A stretch of 11,699 nt of DNA from Treponema sp. (lineage in GTDB: Bacteria > Spirochaetota > Spirochaetia > Treponematales > Breznakiellaceae). Positions 1 to 7,988 of this stretch are shown in pieces. Every line of letters starts with the position of its first letter. Position 1 is the first letter of the stretch. The notes below the pieces were generated by a model. The model was not told where the DNA came from. It did no database searches and was given only the letters and a program-made list of their open reading frames with translations. Made by a program: the position numbers and the translations under genes. Location of the stretch: assembly GCA_031257595.1 (NCBI GenBank), contig JAIROH010000258.1, positions 1 through 11,699 on the forward strand. The letters are read 5' to 3'.

Positions 1-141
1 CTTGGCAACGAGAAAGCTGAATACGGCAAAGCGGTGCTTGCCGAATTGGGCAAAAATCTTACTCTTCAATATGGGCGCGGTTTTAGTGAACGCAATCTCT
101 TTAATATGCTCAAACTTTACGAGGTTTTCAACAACAAACAG

Positions 142-166
142 ATTTTGCACACACTGTGTGCAAAAT
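142..166. repeat. 25-nt perfect palindrome inside the DUF1016 fragment
   Basis: Arms ATTTTGCACACA (142-153) and TGTGTGCAAAAT (155-166) are exact reverse complements around a single central C at 154. The element lies in frame within the DUF1016 fragment and encodes part of the stretch QILHTLCAKL, which still fits the family. It may therefore be a coincidence of codon choice, or a protein-binding site or hairpin. Confidence 0.6.
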
Positions 167-312
167 TGTCATGGTCGCATTTTTGCAAGCTGACGTACAT
201 TGAGGATGACACCAAACGGGATTTTTACACCACAAGGAGAGCATTGGAAATGATGAATAATACCACAAAAATTAACTTTTTCCCCATATTGAATGATGAG
301 TTCAAATTTCCT

Positions 313-471
313 ATTATCCATCACCGGCACCACTTTTCCGCTCTGGGATACTGTTCGGTGGCAATCGATTTTACTTCCCGTGTCCAATCCTGTAGTGTCC
401 GTCACGCTGATGCCGCAACAAAGGCCACGTTCTGTTTTCGTAAGTCTGATATGATATTTCTTTCCCTTCAT
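313..471 (-). pseudogene. Degenerate IS630-family transposase remnant
   Basis: An ATG at 471-469 has an upstream GGGAGG (486-481) at 9-nt spacing and begins MKGKKYHIRLTKTER, typical of IS630 transposase N-termini. Directly afterwards, in another frame (about 425-333), comes TLQDWTREVKSIA followed by EQYPRAEK. Back in the first frame is VVPVMDN (VMDN at 324-313). In intact IS630 proteins the same order occurs as an RT..DW...V..I....YP.AEK..LVMDN block, where the Asp of VMDN is one of the DDE catalytic residues. The piece thus joins the extreme N-terminus to a block near the second catalytic Asp. Most of the protein between them is lost, there are two frame changes and one stop, and nothing recognisable follows VMDN. 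It cannot encode an active transposase. A 100-codon frame (471-169) runs on but matches nothing I know. Confidence 0.6.
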
Positions 472-542
472 TACTTACTTCCTCCCGCCTGGGTTGAGGA
501 TAATATATAACGATCTGTATCCAGGCAAGCTGTCAAGGCGCC

Positions 543-602
543 TTGAGACGTACCTGGTGTACCGCCGGGGTCAGACCCCAGGCGCCGGATATAGTGTCTC
601 AA
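543..602. repeat. 60-bp structured inverted-repeat element at the 3' end of addA
   Basis: The outer ends are 7-bp inverted repeats, TTGAGAC (543-549) and GTCTCAA (596-602). Inside is a strong stem: CGCC (563-566) plus GGGGTC (567-572), a one-base centre (573), then GACCCC (574-579), a bulged A and GGCG (581-584). A further short palindrome, AAGGCGCCTT, abuts at 535-544. No T-run follows on either strand, so it is not a classical intrinsic terminator. It could still be an mRNA 3'-end hairpin for addA, a REP-like repeat or a tiny non-autonomous element. Its neighbour on the left is IS debris, which favours a mobile or repeat origin. Structure is seen directly; role is inferred. Confidence 0.5.
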
Positions 603-604
603 CG

Positions 605-616
605 GGAACATGTTCC
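605..616. repeat. 12-bp perfect palindrome at the addA stop codon
   Basis: GGAACATGTTCC is fully self-complementary, with its last base inside the addA stop codon. With no loop it would not form a normal RNA hairpin, so a dimeric protein site or chance are the alternatives. Confidence 0.4.
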
Positions 617-3600
617 TAAGTCAGACGCTTCTCCGCTTTCCAGATCGCAACGAGCTCTTCCGGGTTTAGCTGTAAGTCGTCCAACTCAACCGCCCTGCCG
701 CTGCGGAGAAAGAATATCAGGCAGCGGACGGGCTTTCCGTAGATGTCCGAAACGGCCCTGCGGTACAGGGCAAGCTGGCCTGAGTGTTTGAGCGGATCTT
801 CGTTTTTATCCGTCTTGAAATCGACGATGTGGAGTTCACCGTTGTGCTCAAAAAGAAGGTCGATTTTTCCCGAGACAACGCTGTCCCCGGCCGCGGTAAG
901 TATGGGAAACTCGGTTTCCCGGAATTTGGCCGCGGCGCTTTGGATGCCCAGCGGAGAAGCGAAAAATGTATCCGCCATTTCACGGGCCTTTTCTTTTACC
1001 GGAACAGTGTAATTTTCGCGCATGCCGGCAAGGATCCGCAAAGGAATTTTTTCAGGCTGATTTTTGAATCGCGCTTCGATGCATCCGTGTACAATCGTGC
1101 CGAAAGCTTCGCCCCCAAGCCCCGCCGCTTCCAGCAGCATGTCAAGCCCTTCCATCGGTTCGGCTGCCGAAACGGGGCTTTGGGCAAAACGCTGCGGCGC
1201 AAAACGGTACGGCGCGTGCAGTTCGCTTGCCGGAATGACCGGAGGAAAGAGGGCCTCGTTTTCGGGAACGGGGGTTTTTTCATAAAACGAAACCGCCCGC
1301 GAAACGGTTTCCCTCATTTCGTCTTTTTCTTCGGAATGACCTTTCCGGATAAAATCGTAAATTGGTTCCAGCGTAAAGCAGGAACTGTCCGCGCCGGCAA
1401 GAACGGGGATGAGCAGATTAAGAAAACTGTTCGGATTCAGGCCGGGGACGCAGAGCGTCGCGAGCCGTTCTTTTATGTATTCCGGCGTGTAACCTTCGGT
1501 TTCGGGATCGCGGAATTTCTTTTCACTTTTTTTTAACGCGGGCAGCGAAGAAGTTACATAGAGGGCGTATTCGGCCCTGGTCATGGCGACATAGAGAAGC
1601 CGCCTGAGTTCCGCGGTGTTCTTCCGATCCTCTTGTTCTTTTTCAAGGAGGAAAAAATAATTGCTGTTTTTTTCGCTGAACTCTCCGGCCGGGGGCAGTT
1701 TGAGCGAAACGCCCCAGCGTTCCGAATAACAGGCAAGGCTTGTCTGTATCCGGGGTTTTTCCGGCTTTCCGCAGTTAAAAATAAAAACGACGGGGAACTC
1801 AAGGCCCTTGCATTTGTGTATCGACATCAGCCTGACCCCAGTTCCCGTTTCGTCGGGAAGTTCAGCGTCGTCGGTGTTTTCTTCCTTGAGGGCGAGATCG
1901 TCCAGGTAATCAAGAAATTCGGGAAGCCCCTTTCCCTTGCCGTCAATGAAACGGGCAAGTTCAAAAAACAGATCGTACAAATCGGAAAAAGCCTGGGCGG
2001 AAGGCGACCAGAGGGTTTCGTAACGGTAGCCTTCCCCGTACCAAAGTTTGGTCACCAGCTCCGCTACGGAAAGCTTTCCCATGTCGCCGCGGAGTTCCCG
2101 GTAAAGCCTTCCGCCCCTCCGGTACAGTTCCAGATCCACAGCCGGAACAAGGCTTTCCGGTTCGGGGGCAAAAGGTTCGCCGGGATTCATCATGCAGACG
2201 GTGAACCCGGCGTCGCTCAGGCGTACCAGGGGAGAACGGAGCAGTGCGCCGTAGGCGATCCGGTCGGACGGATATACCAAAAGTCTGAGCAGGGCGGAAA
2301 GATCATTTACCGGCGCGTCGTCGAACAGGCCCGTGGGCCTGTCGGCGCTGAACGGAACGCCGTAAGACTTTAGCTGTTTTTCAAGCTCGTACTGATGGGT
2401 ACAGCTGCGCTGGAGAACCGCAAAATCCTGGTACGCGCAGGGGCGTTTTTTCTTTTCTTTTCTGTCGTAGATCTCGTATCCCTGGGCAACCATTTCGTTT
2501 ATTTTCCACGCTATATAGGCCGCCTCGTAAGCTTCGGCGCTCCGGGGATCGTCTTCGTCTATTCTGTCCTTGTCAAAAAACGCGAAGTGAAGCATCGGCT
2601 TTTCTTCATCCGCCGCCTCGGCTTCGGTGGGCTTGCGGCTCTTTAACCGGCTGTAGGAAGCTTCGTATGGCGCGCCTTCCTGTCCTCTGGGCGGAAAAAT
2701 ACCCCGGACTTCCGCCGAAATTCCGGATCCTGCCGGAATCCGGGATTCTTCCGTATCGTCTTCACCGCACAGGCCGCCGAAGATCCGGTTAAAGGCTTTT
2801 ATCAGCATCGGGGACGAGCGGTAATTACAGCTCAGGCTGAGGTTTTTGCCGGCGGCCGGTTTTCCGGCCAAAGAAACGCCGGAAAAATCGTCGGCAAGGC
2901 CACGGAATACCGAAACGTCGGCGCCCCGGAAACTGTATATCGACTGTTTTTCGTCACCAACAAAAAAAACCTTGTCGGGAAGCAGGTCTTCCTTTGCCGG
3001 TACGCCTTTTTCGCGGCGTTCGTATTTTTCCGCCAAAAGATACACCAGGTCACGTTGAAGCGCGTTGTTGTCCTGAAATTCATCGATCATGATTTTCTTG
3101 TACGCCTTTTTGTACATTTGCCTGAGATCCGCGTCCCGGCCCAGGGCATCTACGGCAAGGCAGGCAATATCGGAAAAGCCCAGCATGCCCGATTCCCGTT
3201 TCTTTTTGGCGAGAAGATTCTGGTACTCTTCCATCAACGGATATACGGCTTCCACAATATCCCATTGCAGGGCATAGTTGGCGATTGCCTCAAGTTCGGC
3301 AGCATTGTCTTTTAGTTCGTCCCGGCATTGTTTGAACCGGTCGTATTTTTCGGATCGTTTTCTTACCGTATAATACGCGGCGCCGCGGAGAAACGAAAAA
3401 TAAGCTTCCGTGTTTTGCCGGATGGAGTCGTTCCCCGATCCGCGTAAAAAAGCCCCCATATCGGGAACGCCTGTTTCGGATGCAAGAACGGAAGCGAAAT
3501 CCCCGGCAAACTCGGCATCGACCGATTCCGCCTCCTCTTTAAGGACGGAGACAAGACGCGCCGCCTCCAGCGTTTTTTCTTCCCAGTCGTGAAGGAGTTT

Positions 3601-4170
3601 TTCCTTTTGCCGTTTTGTAAAATCCGCGTAATCCAGAGGCCGGGAAATCAGGCTGTGCCGCAGCGCGGGAAACGCGAAAAGTTCGTCGGCGACAAAGCGG
3701 ATCTTTTTTTCCGCGATAAGGTCTTTAAGCCCCGGACTGTTTCTGTTGTCCAGAACAAAACGCAGCGCCAGATTGCGGGCAAGCTCCCGTATTCCGCCCA
3801 TGTCGGGAGAAAAATCGGGGCTGACGCCGTAGATCCGGGAAGCGGAACGGGCGACCGAAGCGCAGAAAGAATCCAGCGTGGAAATGGCCGCGTTGTGAAA
3901 ATTATCCACGGCAACGCGCGCTTCGGGAATGTCACGGTTCTCAAGCAGAAGCCGGTATATCCTGTCGTGCATTTCGTTCGCCGCCTTGTTGGTAAACGTG
4001 ATCGTAAGGATCTCTTCCACGCGGCAGATCCCTTCGGTTATAAGCCAGAGATAGCGCGCTGCCAGCACACGGGTTTTACCCGATCCGGCGCCGGCGCTGA
4101 CAGTCGTGTTCAGGGCGGAGGTGGCCGCGGCGTACTGTTCGCCGTCCAGCCCGTCAAGAAAAGGCAGCAT
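616..4170 (-). CDS. addA: AddA: ATP-dependent helicase/nuclease subunit A (UvrD-like helicase plus PD-(D/E)XK nuclease)
   Basis: AddA is the 3'-5' motor and one nuclease of AddAB, which unwinds and resects DNA double-strand ends for RecA loading. The 1184-aa product (B. subtilis AddA is about 1230) shows all superfamily 1 motifs: Q12, Walker A AGAGSGKT (26-33), TFTNKAANEM (58-67), STLDSF (97-102), DEFQD (363-367), GDEKQSIYSFRGAD (from 405), SIHKCKGLEF (from 783) and YVAMTRAE (from 860). The C-terminal nuclease has GTIVH (His 1028), D1104 in GKIDLLF, D1117/K1119 in DFKTDK and Q1132..Y1136 in QLALY, all intact. I chose the ATG at 4170 because AAGGAG lies 6 nt before it; a TTG 15 nt further upstream would place that ribosome site inside the gene. 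The start overlaps the end of addB by 17 bp, implying translational coupling. Cytoplasmic. Confidence 0.95.
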   Translation of the reverse strand: MLPFLDGLDGEQYAAATSALNTTVSAGAGSGKTRVLAARYLWLITEGICRVEEILTITFTNKAANEMHDRIYRLLLENRDIPEARVAVDNFHNAAISTLDSFCASVARSASRIYGVSPDFSPDMGGIRELARNLALRFVLDNRNSPGLKDLIAEKKIRFVADELFAFPALRHSLISRPLDYADFTKRQKEKLLHDWEEKTLEAARLVSVLKEEAESVDAEFAGDFASVLASETGVPDMGAFLRGSGNDSIRQNTEAYFSFLRGAAYYTVRKRSEKYDRFKQCRDELKDNAAELEAIANYALQWDIVEAVYPLMEEYQNLLAKKKRESGMLGFSDIACLAVDALGRDADLRQMYKKAYKKIMIDEFQDNNALQRDLVYLLAEKYERREKGVPAKEDLLPDKVFFVGDEKQSIYSFRGADVSVFRGLADDFSGVSLAGKPAAGKNLSLSCNYRSSPMLIKAFNRIFGGLCGEDDTEESRIPAGSGISAEVRGIFPPRGQEGAPYEASYSRLKSRKPTEAEAADEEKPMLHFAFFDKDRIDEDDPRSAEAYEAAYIAWKINEMVAQGYEIYDRKEKKKRPCAYQDFAVLQRSCTHQYELEKQLKSYGVPFSADRPTGLFDDAPVNDLSALLRLLVYPSDRIAYGALLRSPLVRLSDAGFTVCMMNPGEPFAPEPESLVPAVDLELYRRGGRLYRELRGDMGKLSVAELVTKLWYGEGYRYETLWSPSAQAFSDLYDLFFELARFIDGKGKGLPEFLDYLDDLALKEENTDDAELPDETGTGVRLMSIHKCKGLEFPVVFIFNCGKPEKPRIQTSLACYSERWGVSLKLPPAGEFSEKNSNYFFLLEKEQEDRKNTAELRRLLYVAMTRAEYALYVTSSLPALKKSEKKFRDPETEGYTPEYIKERLATLCVPGLNPNSFLNLLIPVLAGADSSCFTLEPIYDFIRKGHSEEKDEMRETVSRAVSFYEKTPVPENEALFPPVIPASELHAPYRFAPQRFAQSPVSAAEPMEGLDMLLEAAGLGGEAFGTIVHGCIEARFKNQPEKIPLRILAGMRENYTVPVKEKAREMADTFFASPLGIQSAAAKFRETEFPILTAAGDSVVSGKIDLLFEHNGELHIVDFKTDKNEDPLKHSGQLALYRRAVSDIYGKPVRCLIFFLRSGRAVELDDLQLNPEELVAIWKAEKRLT

Positions 4171-7100
4171 CGTCCTCTCCTTCAATTCCGTTTTGCGAAC
4201 GGTAACAGCCGCGGGCCTTTCGCGGATTCAGCGTATAGGTTGTGCGGCAGGCGGTTTTGAACGGGCAGGAAAGACATTCCCGGAACGGGATCGTGTCCGG
4301 CGAAAAATCAAGCTCCACAAGAGCGGCCCTGAAACGGGCGGCGTATTCGTCAAGGGAATCGAGCGTTGCCTGGTACTTTTCACGGGAAACGCCTCTTTTG
4401 CGGGGAAGCGTTCCGACTATCTCCTTTATTTCGTTTTTATTGATGCTGAAAAAATACGCGCCGCCGGCTTTTCGTCCTGTTTTTTCTTCGTAAAGCAGAA
4501 TGTACATGGGCATCTGGAAATTTTTCAAAACACCGCCGGAAAGAACGCAGTCTTTCTGCGACGGGCTTTTTCCGGTTTTATAATCGACGATCAACGCGCC
4601 GCCCGGACTTTGGGCGTCGGGATACAGGGAGACCCGATCTATCATCCCCGTAAACCGGATCGAACCTTTGACAAACGAAAATTTTTCTTCAAGCGCGTCC
4701 ACGGTGAATCCTGAAAAGTACCTTGCCTCGGTTCTTAAAAGCAGACAGATGCGCCGCGTCATGGCCCCGGCAAGCGGCTCAAGCAGGGGATAGGCCAGCA
4801 GCCCCTTAAAGTCCCTGTCGCCGCGGAAAATGGAACGGCTTAACTCGCCGGCCCAGAGGCAGTATTGATCCAGCCTTGCCGCCTCAAAACTTTTGTCCTC
4901 TTCCTTTATTTTTTCAAAAAGGCGCTGAAGAATTTTGTGGTGGATGTTTCCAAGCGAAACGTCGTCCAGCATCGCCGCGTCTATCGGGTATTCCTCAAGA
5001 TCAAAAATCCGCCTCCATAACCAGAACACGGGGCAGGAAAAAAATTCCGTCAGGTCGGTCGCCGAAACGGAAAACTCGGGGCTTTCGCCGATGTTTTCAT
5101 CCGCCGCCCAAGACTGTTCCGAATCCCGAAAGCGGCCCGTTTTTCGTTCCCGGATACGTTTTCGTAACATTTCCGCCGCTTCCCCGGCGGCCTTTTCTTC
5201 CAGGTAGTTAAAGCCGCCCCCCGATTCCAGGAGAATATCGCTCCAGTTTTCAAAACCGTTTTTCTGGATCGGGAAAAGCCGTTTCGGAAAAGATCCGTCC
5301 GGGCCGCGGGCTGTTTCAAGACCGGCCGGGACTTGAAAAAAGTCCAGCCACCACGATTTTTCCGCCAGGAAGCGATCCTCGGCGAAAGGGGAAGAGGGCC
5401 GGAAAATAATTCCATCGGTATCGCGGGACGATCCCGCGCCTCGGATGAAACAGCTGTGGGGTTTGTCCCAGCCGGAAAAGCTTTTTTCCGACGCGCTGAA
5501 CCAGAGAAACGAAAGCCCGCCTGCCCGGCCGGGCCCCTGTCCGGCAAACTCTTGTCCGGCGCCTTTTTCGGACATCTGTCCATCCGGGGCATACGGAACC
5601 GGTATTTGCCCGGCCCTGAAAAGGGCGACGACCGCCTCGGATACGTCCCTGTCTTCAAGGCCAAGCCGGATCCGTTTATCCTGACGCAGAAACCTCAGCG
5701 GCTGGTACTGTACCGTGGCGGAGGTCTGGCCGGCGTTAAGAACAAAACTGCACGCAAACGGAGCGCCCGCGGCAACGGGGTACTCGTAAATATTTATCCC
5801 GCCGTTTTCCCGGACAGGAACGTAGTTTTTTTCTTTCAGGTGGGAAACGTAAAACCCATAGGGGTCGTCGTCTGAGCGTCCGGGTCCCGCCCCGGTTCCC
5901 GCCGCTGTCCGGGGGGCCGGCAGAACCCCGGGGTATTCCTCTTCCAGCTCCATAAGGACGGAAAGCTCTTCAACGCACCGGGCAAGTACCGCGTTGTTTT
6001 CGGCGGAACATTTTTCCGGATCGAGCAGTCCGCGGAACCCAAAATACCGTTCCCTAATTTGGGTGAACGTTTTTGATTCCGCCAAAGCGGAAACATGGCG
6101 CTTAAAAAGCCCGTAATGGTTTTTTAGTTTCACCTCTTCTGAATTTTTGAACGCTTCTTCCCAGACATCCACGGTTCCCCGGTTTTTTTCGGAAAACGGG
6201 GACACGCAGTGATTGCGTATTCCAAAGTTTATCAACTCCCTGTTTAATTCGGGATCTTTCCAGGGTATGAACGCGTTTAACACGAGGGCTTTAACGGAAT
6301 CAAACGAAAACGCCGACGCGGCGCATTCGCGTATCAGCGAAAAAAGCCTGCCTGTTCCGTAATCGCTTAAACATTTCCCCGCCCTGAGGACATAGGGAAC
6401 GTCGCACAGCGAAAGTTCGCGGACAAGATACGGCGCGACGCGCTTAAAATCGGGAAGGCTCAGCGCCATACCGGAATAGGGAATTCCGTTTTTTTCATGC
6501 AGGCCCCGTATCGTAATGACCGCCTCCCGAATCTCTTCCCTGGCGGTGGCAAAAAAACGGAGTTCAGGAATGGTTTCGGTAATCCCGTTCCGTGGATCGA
6601 TGCCGAACTTTTCTCCCGTATCGTCCGGGTGAACAAGCGTGACCCCGGCGCGGGATACGGTTTCCCTGTATTCGGGAAAATCCTCAAGGGTTTCGGGAAA
6701 AAAGACGATGTAACGCTTTCCGCCGCCGTCGAAAGGAGGTTTCTCCCAGGACGGCTCAAAAAGGTTGAAGCGTTCCAGAAAAGACGTATAACGGGCTTTA
6801 ATCATAAAAAGATCCCGATCTTCGCCGTCAGGACGGAAGTTCCCCAGGCTTTTTTCCCAGGACGCGAGGGCCGGCAGCGCCGACGTGATAAACCTGACGA
6901 AGGCTTCGCCGTTATCAGCGTAGTCCGGGGGGATGATGACCTTCAGGAACGGGGCGGCGGCGTTATCCCTGACAAGGCCGCGGGCAAAGATCTTCCGCAG
7001 CAGGGCCGATACGGGTTTTTTATCCCGGCTTTCCGCCCGGATCGCGTTTTCCTTAAACCGGTCCCAGGCCATGAACCTGCCGGCCGCGACGGAACGGACG

Positions 7101-7267
7101 CCGCCCGCCTGGCCGGAACCTGCCTGGCCGGAATCGGGCCGGCCGGGTTCTCCGCCGGATGAGCAGGCATTTCTTGCCCACAGCGCCGCGGTGGTTTCAG
7201 AGGGAAAAACAAAATAAACGTCGTTGTCTTTTATATACTTTGCGATTACGTCAAAAACCGGAACCAT
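4154..7267 (-). CDS. addB: AddB: ATP-dependent helicase/nuclease subunit B with iron-sulfur nuclease domain
   Basis: AddB partners AddA; its nuclease cuts the other strand and its inactive helicase fold helps read the DNA. The product is 1037 aa, somewhat shorter than B. subtilis AddB (about 1166). The C-terminal nuclease has GMIDR (D877), DYKTGK (D895, K897) and Q918. Four cysteines, C745 (FFSCPVF) and C998/C1001/C1007 in CLSCPFKTAC, have the C...CxxCx5C spacing of the 4Fe-4S cluster known to staple this nuclease domain in AddB. I see no Walker A motif near the N-terminus, so this subunit probably does not bind ATP there. Residues around 44-55 form a Gly/Ser/Gln-rich insert from a short tandem repeat. 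The ATG at 7267 was chosen because upstream in-frame codons would run through the end of the DUF4230 gene; only 13 bp separate the two genes. The ribosome site is weak (GGAT). Confidence 0.92.
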   Translation of the reverse strand: MVPVFDVIAKYIKDNDVYFVFPSETTAALWARNACSSGGEPGRPDSGQAGSGQAGGVRSVAAGRFMAWDRFKENAIRAESRDKKPVSALLRKIFARGLVRDNAAAPFLKVIIPPDYADNGEAFVRFITSALPALASWEKSLGNFRPDGEDRDLFMIKARYTSFLERFNLFEPSWEKPPFDGGGKRYIVFFPETLEDFPEYRETVSRAGVTLVHPDDTGEKFGIDPRNGITETIPELRFFATAREEIREAVITIRGLHEKNGIPYSGMALSLPDFKRVAPYLVRELSLCDVPYVLRAGKCLSDYGTGRLFSLIRECAASAFSFDSVKALVLNAFIPWKDPELNRELINFGIRNHCVSPFSEKNRGTVDVWEEAFKNSEEVKLKNHYGLFKRHVSALAESKTFTQIRERYFGFRGLLDPEKCSAENNAVLARCVEELSVLMELEEEYPGVLPAPRTAAGTGAGPGRSDDDPYGFYVSHLKEKNYVPVRENGGINIYEYPVAAGAPFACSFVLNAGQTSATVQYQPLRFLRQDKRIRLGLEDRDVSEAVVALFRAGQIPVPYAPDGQMSEKGAGQEFAGQGPGRAGGLSFLWFSASEKSFSGWDKPHSCFIRGAGSSRDTDGIIFRPSSPFAEDRFLAEKSWWLDFFQVPAGLETARGPDGSFPKRLFPIQKNGFENWSDILLESGGGFNYLEEKAAGEAAEMLRKRIRERKTGRFRDSEQSWAADENIGESPEFSVSATDLTEFFSCPVFWLWRRIFDLEEYPIDAAMLDDVSLGNIHHKILQRLFEKIKEEDKSFEAARLDQYCLWAGELSRSIFRGDRDFKGLLAYPLLEPLAGAMTRRICLLLRTEARYFSGFTVDALEEKFSFVKGSIRFTGMIDRVSLYPDAQSPGGALIVDYKTGKSPSQKDCVLSGGVLKNFQMPMYILLYEEKTGRKAGGAYFFSINKNEIKEIVGTLPRKRGVSREKYQATLDSLDEYAARFRAALVELDFSPDTIPFRECLSCPFKTACRTTYTLNPRKARGCYRSQNGIEGEDDAAFS
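4177..4182 (-). promoter_or_regulatory. Ribosome binding site of addA, inside the 3' end of addB
   Basis: AAGGAG on the minus strand, 6 nt before the ATG at 4170. It lies within the last codons of addB, so ribosomes finishing addB (stop at 4156-4154) can reinitiate on addA. It settles the start in favour of ATG-4170 over TTG-4185. Confidence 0.8.
7107..7133 (-). repeat. Short 15-bp-period tandem repeat within addB
   Basis: GCCTGGCCGGAA occurs at 7107-7118 and again at 7122-7133. On the coding strand this makes the protein repeat SGQAG-SGQAG, lengthening a flexible linker near the AddB N-terminus. The 15-bp unit keeps the frame. Confidence 0.6.
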
Positions 7268-7280
7268 ACACGATCCGGTT

Positions 7281-7982
7281 TTACGGCGCGGATTCGGGTT
7301 TGGCTTCGGGTTCAACTTCCGGCGTTTCCCAGACGAAGGCCAGATCGTAGTTATCCCTGATTCCCGGAAGCCCCCGAAAGAGAGAACCAAACTGCTGTTC
7401 CAGCGAAACTTTGGCGTCGTCAACGGCGCCGCTGTTTAAAACCTTCTCTTCCATTTCCCGCTTTCTGTCCGCCGTAACCCTGAACGCTTCTTCAATTTTG
7501 ATTTCGTTAAAAATGGTCTGGGACTGTTCAAACACTTCAACCGAATCGTCGTCTACCTGATGGGAAAGGATCTGTATCGGCGGCAGGATAATGCGGATCA
7601 CAGGACCGTTTACGGAATTCGCCGAATCGGAACCGTCCGCGGAACCGGAAGCTTCCTCAACCCTGATCCTCGTTCCGTCTATGCCGAGTTTCATAATTCC
7701 GTCGTAGGTAAAAATATATTTGCGGGTAGTAAAGGGGATAGTCCATCCGTTCAGATCCCTGCTGTTTATGTCCTTGACGACCGATGTATAGTGATACGCA
7801 AGGCTCGCGTACTCGCCGACCGGCAGCGCTTCTTTTACCACCGTATGGGCCGATATTTGCGGCCGGGCAATGACTTCGGGAACGGGAAGCCCCAGCCGTC
7901 TGCCCGCCAGGAGATAACCAACGGCCAAAAGCAGTCCCGCGATTATGACGATAAGGACGGCAGGCAGAAGGAAGCGTTTCAT
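7281..7982 (-). CDS. DUF4230 family membrane-anchored protein
   Basis: A 233-aa protein with one N-terminal hydrophobic segment (about residues 4-27, preceded by MKR), so it is probably inserted in the cytoplasmic membrane with the bulk outside, or is exported. The body matches what I recall of DUF4230: a YASLAYHYTSVV stretch, IPFTTRKYIFTYDGIMKLGID, a beta-rich IRIILPPIQILSHQVDDDSVEVFEQ segment, and a helical, charged region from about residue 160 to 205. The tail is Pro/Glu-rich (EVEPEAKPESAP). No catalytic motif is visible and the family has no established function. A Ser/Asp/Gly-rich insert (EEASGSADGSDSANS, about residues 108-122) interrupts the domain. The gene starts 6 bp after the 74-aa gene and ends 13 bp before addB, so it is surely in the same transcript. 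The ribosome site is poor, suggesting coupling to the gene before it. Confidence 0.8.
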   Translation of the reverse strand: MKRFLLPAVLIVIIAGLLLAVGYLLAGRRLGLPVPEVIARPQISAHTVVKEALPVGEYASLAYHYTSVVKDINSRDLNGWTIPFTTRKYIFTYDGIMKLGIDGTRIRVEEASGSADGSDSANSVNGPVIRIILPPIQILSHQVDDDSVEVFEQSQTIFNEIKIEEAFRVTADRKREMEEKVLNSGAVDDAKVSLEQQFGSLFRGLPGIRDNYDLAFVWETPEVEPEAKPESAP

Positions 7983-7988
7983 CGCCGA

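Larger units (their letters stand above)
1..510 (+). pseudogene. DUF1016 N-terminal domain (YhcG-type PDDEXK nuclease) fragment, 5' end outside window
   Basis: Frame 1 is open from the first base to a TAA at 508-510. Its first ~78 codons read like the N-terminal domain of DUF1016/YhcG proteins: GNEKAEYGKAVLAELG, then YGRGFSERNLFNMLKLYEVF, then LSWSHFCKLTYIEDDTKRDFY. The family hallmark LSWSH...L..I.D...R.FY is intact. Homology stops at about position 234 (FYTT). The remaining ~90 codons do not resemble the family and run antisense through an IS630-like remnant. YhcG proteins are normally around 350 aa, with a C-terminal PD-(D/E)XK nuclease domain of the Holliday-junction-resolvase type; that domain is missing here. 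I infer a gene truncated by insertion and later decay. The start lies upstream of the window, so a short functional product cannot be excluded. Family assignment is firm, pseudogene status moderately so. Confidence 0.72.

Noticed and set aside
784..2373. Long plus-strand open frames (784-1536 and 1633-2373)
   Set aside because: Antisense to addA; no ribosome site, and low-complexity basic products.
4171..4185. TTG start at 4185 for addA
   Set aside because: It would place the AAGGAG ribosome site inside the gene; the ATG at 4170 has ideal spacing and begins just before the conserved Q motif.
7268..7423. N-terminal extension of AddB to 7423
   Set aside because: The 52 extra residues are Arg/Pro/Lys-rich, unlike AddB, and overlap the end of the DUF4230 gene in another frame.
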